Positions 15,741-18,824 of a stretch of 18,824 nucleotides of DNA are shown here, piece by piece. Source of the stretch: Litorimonas sp964425355 (lineage in GTDB: Bacteria; Pseudomonadota; Alphaproteobacteria; Caulobacterales; Maricaulaceae); assembly GCA_964425355.1 (NCBI GenBank), contig CAYRMO010000051.1, positions 1 to 18,824 on the forward strand. The letters run 5' to 3'. The translations under genes were made by a program, and so were the position numbers. Each line of letters starts with the position of its first letter. Within the stretch, counting starts at the first letter, position 1. The notes beneath the pieces are model-generated. The model was not told the origin of the DNA. It ran no database searches and saw nothing but the letters and a program-made list of their open reading frames with translations.

Positions 15741-16211
15741 TTAGGCTTCAATCTCCACAATCGCATCAATCTCAACTGCAACATCAAGCGGTAGGCTCGG
15801 CGCAGAGACAGCGAAACGCGCATGGCGTCCTGCATCGCCAAACACAGCCACCATAAGATCGGAACATCCATTAATGACTTGCGGGATATTGCCCCGGGTC
15901 GCATCCGCTGTCGCCTGAACAAATCCGCCAAGCTTTACGATACGTTTCACGCGTGACAAATCACCGTCACAAGCCGCCTTCATTTGCGCAATAAGGTTTA
16001 GACCAGAAACTTGTGCTGCGGCTTGACCTTGTTCAATTGTCAGGTCTTCGCCCAAACGTCCTTTAACCGCCTCATCGCCTATTTTTGAAATCTGGCCCGA
16101 AATAAAAACGAGATTACCGCTAATGACATATGGTACATAATTCGCGACGGGCGCGGCAGGAACTGGCAATTCTAATCCAAGGTCTGTGAGCTTGGTTTCA
16201 GGTGAAGACAT
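15741..16211 (-). CDS. RidA family protein (YjgF/YER057c/UK114)
   Basis: From ATG 16211 the product has 156 residues: MSSPETKLTDLGLELPVPAAP and then the RidA fold, with YVISGNLVFISGQI, a central LIAQMKAACDGDLSRVKRIVKLGGFV helix-strand and RFAVSAPSLPLDVAVEIDAIVEI at the end. The longer frame back to 16295 is rejected because it runs into the divergent nitroreductase gene and adds an unrelated Cys/Trp-rich leader. RidA proteins hydrolyse reactive enamine/imine intermediates made by PLP enzymes. This one belongs to the longer, roughly 155-residue subgroup, whose members are less studied, so the exact role is open. It heads the operon with the acyltransferase, HIT and M49-like genes. Confidence 0.92.
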   Translation of the reverse strand: MSSPETKLTDLGLELPVPAAPVANYVPYVISGNLVFISGQISKIGDEAVKGRLGEDLTIEQGQAAAQVSGLNLIAQMKAACDGDLSRVKRIVKLGGFVQATADATRGNIPQVINGCSDLMVAVFGDAGRHARFAVSAPSLPLDVAVEIDAIVEIEA

Positions 16212-16256
16212 GAGTGAGACTTTCTTATTCGGTTTCGTTCCCCTATATGCGCAGAC

Positions 16257-16868
16257 ATGACTGATATGCCAACACCCTTTCCACTTCCAACACATCGCCC
16301 AGAGCTTATTGAGTTTTTATCCACTCGGCGCTCAAATCTCGCAAAGGTGATGTCTGGACCGGGCCCAGATGAAACCACCCGGGATCGACTATTGGAAATT
16401 GCCGCACGTGTTCCAGATCACCGGAAACTAACACCTTGGCGATTTGTCCTGTTTGAAGGTGAGGCGCGTTCGGATTTCGGAGATCATATCGCGCAAGCCT
16501 TTAAGGCCGACAACCCTGAGCTCCCAGAAGACCGAGTCACATTTGAAGCTGAGCGACTTATGCGCGCGCCTTTGGTTGTCGCCGTTATTTCTTCCCCTGT
16601 CGCCTGTCCGCGTGGCACACCCGAATGGGAGCAAAGGCTTTCATCTGGAGCGGTTTGTTATAATCTATGCCTTGCGGCCCAAGCACATGGATTTGGGGCA
16701 CAATGGCTCACCGAGTGGTATAGCTATAATGATAGCGTAAATGGTGTTTTAGGGTTAACACAGGCAGAACGGGTAAGTGGGTATATTTATATTGGGACGC
16801 CGCTAACCCCATCTTTACCAAGACCGCGTCCGGATATGGCAAGTCTCGCCTCAAAATGGGAAAAATGA
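16257..16868 (+). CDS. Nitroreductase family protein (YdjA-like)
   Basis: The 203-residue protein fits the FMN-dependent nitroreductase family. It has the N-terminal phosphate-binding LSTRRS (21-26), APSP-equivalent VPDHRKLTPWRFVLF, APLVVAVISSP, and an AAQAHGFGAQWLTEWYSYN segment followed by GYIYIGTP near the end. The compact length and DHRKLTPW match the single-domain YdjA-like branch. These are NAD(P)H oxidoreductases acting on nitroaromatics or quinone-like compounds; the natural substrate is unknown. It is divergent from the RidA-like gene with 45 bp between start codons. There is no clear Shine-Dalgarno; a TATATG (16244-16249) seven bases before the ATG would allow a leaderless transcript, which is an inference. 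Confidence 0.93.
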   Translation: MTDMPTPFPLPTHRPELIEFLSTRRSNLAKVMSGPGPDETTRDRLLEIAARVPDHRKLTPWRFVLFEGEARSDFGDHIAQAFKADNPELPEDRVTFEAERLMRAPLVVAVISSPVACPRGTPEWEQRLSSGAVCYNLCLAAQAHGFGAQWLTEWYSYNDSVNGVLGLTQAERVSGYIYIGTPLTPSLPRPRPDMASLASKWEK

Positions 16869-16894
16869 CCCTATATTTAGGTAGATTAACGCAA

Positions 16895-16912
16895 TTTCAC
16901 TGTGTTTCACTG
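16895..16912. repeat. TTTCACTG direct repeat downstream of the nitroreductase gene
   Basis: TTTCACTG occurs at 16895-16902 and again at 16905-16912, a 10-bp period. It sits just upstream of the promoter-like pair at 16922-16950, where an activator could bind. It may be chance. Confidence 0.3.
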
Positions 16913-16921
16913 CAAGATAAG

Positions 16922-16950
16922 GTGACATTGAGGTAAGAGACGATTATACA
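16922..16950 (+). promoter_or_regulatory. Sigma-70-like promoter in the 309-bp gap
   Basis: GTGACA (16922-16927) and TATACA (16945-16950) are separated by 17 bp, close to the TTGACA/TATAAT consensus with ideal spacing. Transcription would begin near 16956-16958, at the 5' edge of the first hairpin. Confidence 0.4.
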
Positions 16951-16953
16951 CAA

Positions 16954-17022
16954 CTAAGTCAAACTTTTATGTCTGACTTAGCTCCCGGTCACCATTGCGC
17001 CCCGTGTGACCGGGAGTGACTT
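16954..17022 (+). other. Two abutting hairpins: candidate small RNA, leader element or terminator
   Basis: CTAAGTCA (16954-16961) pairs with TGACTTAG (16974-16981). Immediately after it, CTCCCGGTCAC (16982-16992) pairs with GTGACCGGGAG (17006-17016), a perfect 11-bp GC-rich stem around a 13-base loop containing GCGCCCC. The sequence TGACTT recurs at 17017-17022, so AAGTCA at the 5' side can pair with either copy. No long T-run follows. The rest of the 16869-17177 gap contains no gene that I can support. Confidence 0.4.
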
Positions 17023-17177
17023 TATCCCCTAAAATTACATCCGGCCAATGCGTTATCTCCTCATTTTGTCACGCTGATTGTGTGCACCTTCCAAATTACC
17101 TGTCTTTTAAAAATCCTGGGAACAGCCATACGTAAATGTTGTCTGGTTTTTTTACGAAACTTGTCTATCTATAGCCT

Positions 17178-18284
17178 ATGAGCGGTTCAGATAAGAAAAC
17201 ACCTCCTGATCAATCCTTACAACGTACACAGGGATATGAAGGACGTGGTCTGGACTACTTGTTTGAAGACGCGCCCGATGCTGGTGCGGCGACTAAAATT
17301 GCGCCCGGCATTTTCTGGCTCAGATTTGCCTTACCCATGTCAGGCCTGGATCACATCAATCTTTGGGCACTGAAAGACGGAGATGGGTGGGTAGTCGTTG
17401 ATACCGGTATTGCCGATCAAACGAGCCGGGATATCTGGGAGGATCATTTTACAAATCTCTTGGGTGATCGGCCGATCAACCGCGTGATTTGCACCCATCT
17501 TCATCCAGACCATACTGGACTAGCAGGATGGATATGCCGACGTTTCGGTGCGCCTTTATTGATGACACGGGGTGAGTATTTTTTATGTCGATTAATGGCG
17601 GCAGATACCGGACGGGCCGCGCCGCAAGAAGGTATTCGGTTCTATCAAAAATGTGGATTCACGGATGATCAAATCGAACTTTACAAAATGCGGTTTGGCG
17701 GATTTGGAAAGGCCATAAGCCCCTTACCCCAGAGCTATGACAGGCTAGTTGATGGAGAGTTGGGGCAAATCGGTGGCCGGGAGTGGCGCGTCATTATTGG
17801 ATCAGGTCATTCGCCTGAACACGCTTGCCTGTATTGCCCCGAACTCAATATTATCTTGTCTGGAGACCAACTGCTTCCAAATATAAGCTCAAATGTTTCT
17901 GTTTGGCCGACAGAACCAGAAAGCAATCCGCTCGAAGATTGGATAAACTCATGTCACAAATTAAGAACCAATTTGCCTGAAGATGTACTTGTGTGTCCAG
18001 CACATGGGATTCCGTTTCGCGGCGCCCATAAAAGACTGGGTAAGTTGATCGAACATCATGAGAAAGCTCTGACGCGCCTAACCGAGTTCTGTCGTGAACC
18101 CCGTCTCGCAACCGGAGTCTATTCCGTTCTTTTCAGACGCGAAATTAATGATCGCAACAGACTTATGGCGGTTGGCGAGAGTGTCGCGCATTTAAATTGC
18201 TTAAAGGGTCGGGGCATCGTGTCTCGGCGCCTAAATGATGCTGGTCAATTTACCTATAAAACGAGATCAAGCAGAGCCGTATAA
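17178..18284 (+). CDS. MBL-fold metallo-hydrolase with C-terminal winged helix (LACTB2-like)
   Basis: The 368-residue protein has the metallo-beta-lactamase fold. Zinc motif THLHPDH (106-112) supplies His107, His109, Asp111 and His112; further ligands are His211 in GSGHSPEHACLY, Asp230 in SGDQ and His276 in CPAHG. A C-terminal region from about 285 reads like the winged-helix domain of LACTB2-like proteins, including a REINDRNRLMAVGESVAHL helix and LKGRGIVSRR. This points to a hydrolase, with thioesterase, lactonase or RNase activity all known in the superfamily; the substrate is unknown. ATG 17178 has no Shine-Dalgarno. TATCTA at 17166-17171 ends six bases before it, which would fit leaderless transcription (inference). 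Confidence 0.9.
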   Translation: MSGSDKKTPPDQSLQRTQGYEGRGLDYLFEDAPDAGAATKIAPGIFWLRFALPMSGLDHINLWALKDGDGWVVVDTGIADQTSRDIWEDHFTNLLGDRPINRVICTHLHPDHTGLAGWICRRFGAPLLMTRGEYFLCRLMAADTGRAAPQEGIRFYQKCGFTDDQIELYKMRFGGFGKAISPLPQSYDRLVDGELGQIGGREWRVIIGSGHSPEHACLYCPELNIILSGDQLLPNISSNVSVWPTEPESNPLEDWINSCHKLRTNLPEDVLVCPAHGIPFRGAHKRLGKLIEHHEKALTRLTEFCREPRLATGVYSVLFRREINDRNRLMAVGESVAHLNCLKGRGIVSRRLNDAGQFTYKTRSSRAV

Positions 18285-18375
18285 AACTGATGGAACAGGC
18301 GTGTGCAATTTGAGATAATATAGACTCAGAAATTGGGCCCTATTTGCCCATTCTCTAAGCTATTCTTGGACTTAA

Positions 18376-18400
18376 CCTATCTAAAAATGCTCTAGATAGG
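18376..18400. repeat. 8-bp inverted repeat at the end of the small membrane protein gene
   Basis: CCTATCTA (18376-18383) and TAGATAGG (18393-18400) are perfect complements around a nine-base loop. The repeat spans the stop codon of the minus-strand small gene and lies 91 bp after the MBL gene, so it may serve as a terminator for either transcript. The T-runs on both sides are weak. Confidence 0.4.
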
Positions 18401-18556
18401 CGCTTCAATACCTAATATTATCATTGTGATGAAGGTCAGCGCTAATACCGAAAATGTGGCAATTCCCAAATAATAATATTGGCGCTGTTTGATCGCGCAA
18501 AGTTCTTCTTTTGGCATACCATGCTTCAGAAGATAATTATCAATAATCCGTGTCAT
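18392..18556 (-). CDS. Small single-pass membrane protein, 54 residues
   Basis: An ORF from ATG 18556 to TAG 18392 encodes 54 residues. The N-terminal half (MTRIIDNYLLKHGMPKEELC, then AIKQRQ) is polar and looks like a short amphipathic helix. The second half, YYYLGIATFSVLALTF and ITMIILGI, is a clear transmembrane helix ending in EAPI. A GAGAGA stretch lies about 10 bases before the ATG. No codon bias or homology test was possible. The clean split into a polar helix and a membrane helix, together with a stop inside a hairpin, argues for a real gene. The topology suggests the N-terminus is in the cytoplasm. The function is unknown. Confidence 0.6.
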   Translation of the reverse strand: MTRIIDNYLLKHGMPKEELCAIKQRQYYYLGIATFSVLALTFITMIILGIEAPI

Positions 18557-18617
18557 ATCATCGTCTCTCTCACACCCCTAATAACAGAGCCGCTATTAGA
18601 ATAGCTAATCAATACGG

Positions 18618-18644
18618 CGTCACATCACCGTGACCCGCGTCACG
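18618..18644. promoter_or_regulatory. Cluster of CGTCAC/CGTGAC inverted repeats
   Basis: CGTCAC (18618-18623), CGTGAC (18629-18634) and GTCACG (18639-18644) form alternative palindromes; the second and third are perfect complements with a four-base centre. They lie about 60-90 bp upstream of the small membrane protein gene and downstream of the putative gene at the edge, where an operator would be expected. Confidence 0.3.
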
Positions 18645-18673
18645 CGCCACTTAAAAATATGACTAAGATAGGA

Positions 18674-18823
18674 TTAAGGCGAAAATATTGCGAGAGCGTC
18701 GGACCCTAATTTATAGTCGCTTTGACCGCTGAGATTGGCGTTTTGAACAGGCGAGTTTTGCGAAGTGGTGCTGGCACCACAAGCGGAAGTCAACGCATTC
18801 AAAACGTCTAGATCAGTGGCCGG
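18674..18823 (-). CDS. Possible C-terminal end of a protein, truncated by the window edge
   Basis: On the minus strand one frame is open from the window edge (18823) to TAA 18674-18676, giving 49 residues. The sequence begins PATDLDVLNALTSACGAS and ends SDALAIFSP. It is rich in Ser, Asn and Ala, like the disordered tail of a longer protein. The other two minus-strand frames stop at once. No start is in the window and the family cannot be recognised. The same DNA also forms a long imperfect hairpin (18737-18808), so an RNA function is an alternative. Confidence 0.4.
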   Translation of the reverse strand, partial: PATDLDVLNALTSACGASTTSQNSPVQNANLSGQSDYKLGSDALAIFSP

Positions 18824-18824
18824 A

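Noticed and set aside
15689..15931. 80-codon minus-strand ORF inside the RidA-like gene
   Set aside because: It is a shadow of the conserved RidA C-terminus; the basic, Arg/Leu-rich composition is typical of out-of-frame translation.
16212..16295. Longer start for the RidA-like protein
   Set aside because: The extension overlaps the divergent nitroreductase coding region and does not resemble RidA; ATG 16211 gives the usual N-terminus.
18725..18824. Plus-strand ORF at the right edge
   Set aside because: It has no start after the preceding stop and its product is dominated by Trp, His, Lys and Arg, unlike a normal protein; the minus-strand frame is more plausible.
1..18824. Mobile elements, CRISPR arrays, tRNA or rRNA genes, defence islands
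   Set aside because: No transposase or integrase, no regularly spaced repeats, no tRNA-like clover sequence and no defence-type genes were seen; the content is housekeeping.

Overview
The window looks like a stretch of alphaproteobacterial chromosome with medium GC content. The protein families (AhcY and MetK in series, a GAF-domain PtsP, a COG3146/DUF482-type acyltransferase, a RidA/HIT pair, a Tat-dependent PhoD) fit a marine Hyphomonadales/Maricaulales-like bacterium, but that placement is inferred from gene content, not from a search. I see no mobile element, integrase, CRISPR array, rRNA or tRNA, and most genes are ordinary housekeeping genes.

Layout. (1) Positions 1-525 hold the 3' part of a sterol desaturase/fatty acid hydroxylase gene. 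Its tail overlaps the tail of a convergent phoD (485-2203, minus). (2) Upstream of phoD on the minus strand are a phosphomannomutase/phosphoglucomutase (2326-3846), a family 2 glycosyltransferase (3879 to about 4910) and a class I methyltransferase (4922-5923). They look like a small surface-polysaccharide operon. The 2204-2325 gap holds a 10-bp inverted repeat and an 11-bp-phased TGTAAC repeat that could be a Pho-type regulatory site. (3) ahcY (6109-7518) and metK (7634-8833) run on the plus strand and form the core of the S-adenosylmethionine cycle. metK ends in a strong intrinsic terminator. (4) rimM (8982-9581) and ptsP (9630-11921) follow, then a small lipoprotein gene (11932-12402). (5) A tight minus-strand operon contains RidA-like (15741-16211), COG3146 acyltransferase (14581-15732), HIT hydrolase (14147-14584) and an M49-like metallopeptidase lipoprotein (12425-14143). 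Gaps are 8, -4 and 3 bp. (6) A nitroreductase (16257-16868) diverges from that operon. After a 309-bp gap with two abutting hairpins comes an MBL-fold hydrolase (17178-18284). (7) The right end holds a short minus-strand membrane protein gene (18392-18556) and probably the last 49 codons of another minus-strand gene.

How the genes relate: AhcY removes the S-adenosylhomocysteine made by methyltransferases such as the one divergently encoded next door, and MetK remakes SAM. The mutase supplies hexose-1-phosphate for sugar nucleotides used by glycosyltransferases such as its neighbour. PtsP is the entry enzyme of the nitrogen-type phosphotransferase relay.

I did not find a convincing new multi-gene system. 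The most unusual observations are a glycosyltransferase gene whose conserved N-terminus has no ATG/GTG/TTG start, a promoter-like sequence directly before two hairpins with a competing-pairing option (16922-17022), palindromic or repeat sites before ahcY and phoD, and a 54-residue membrane protein that is easily missed.
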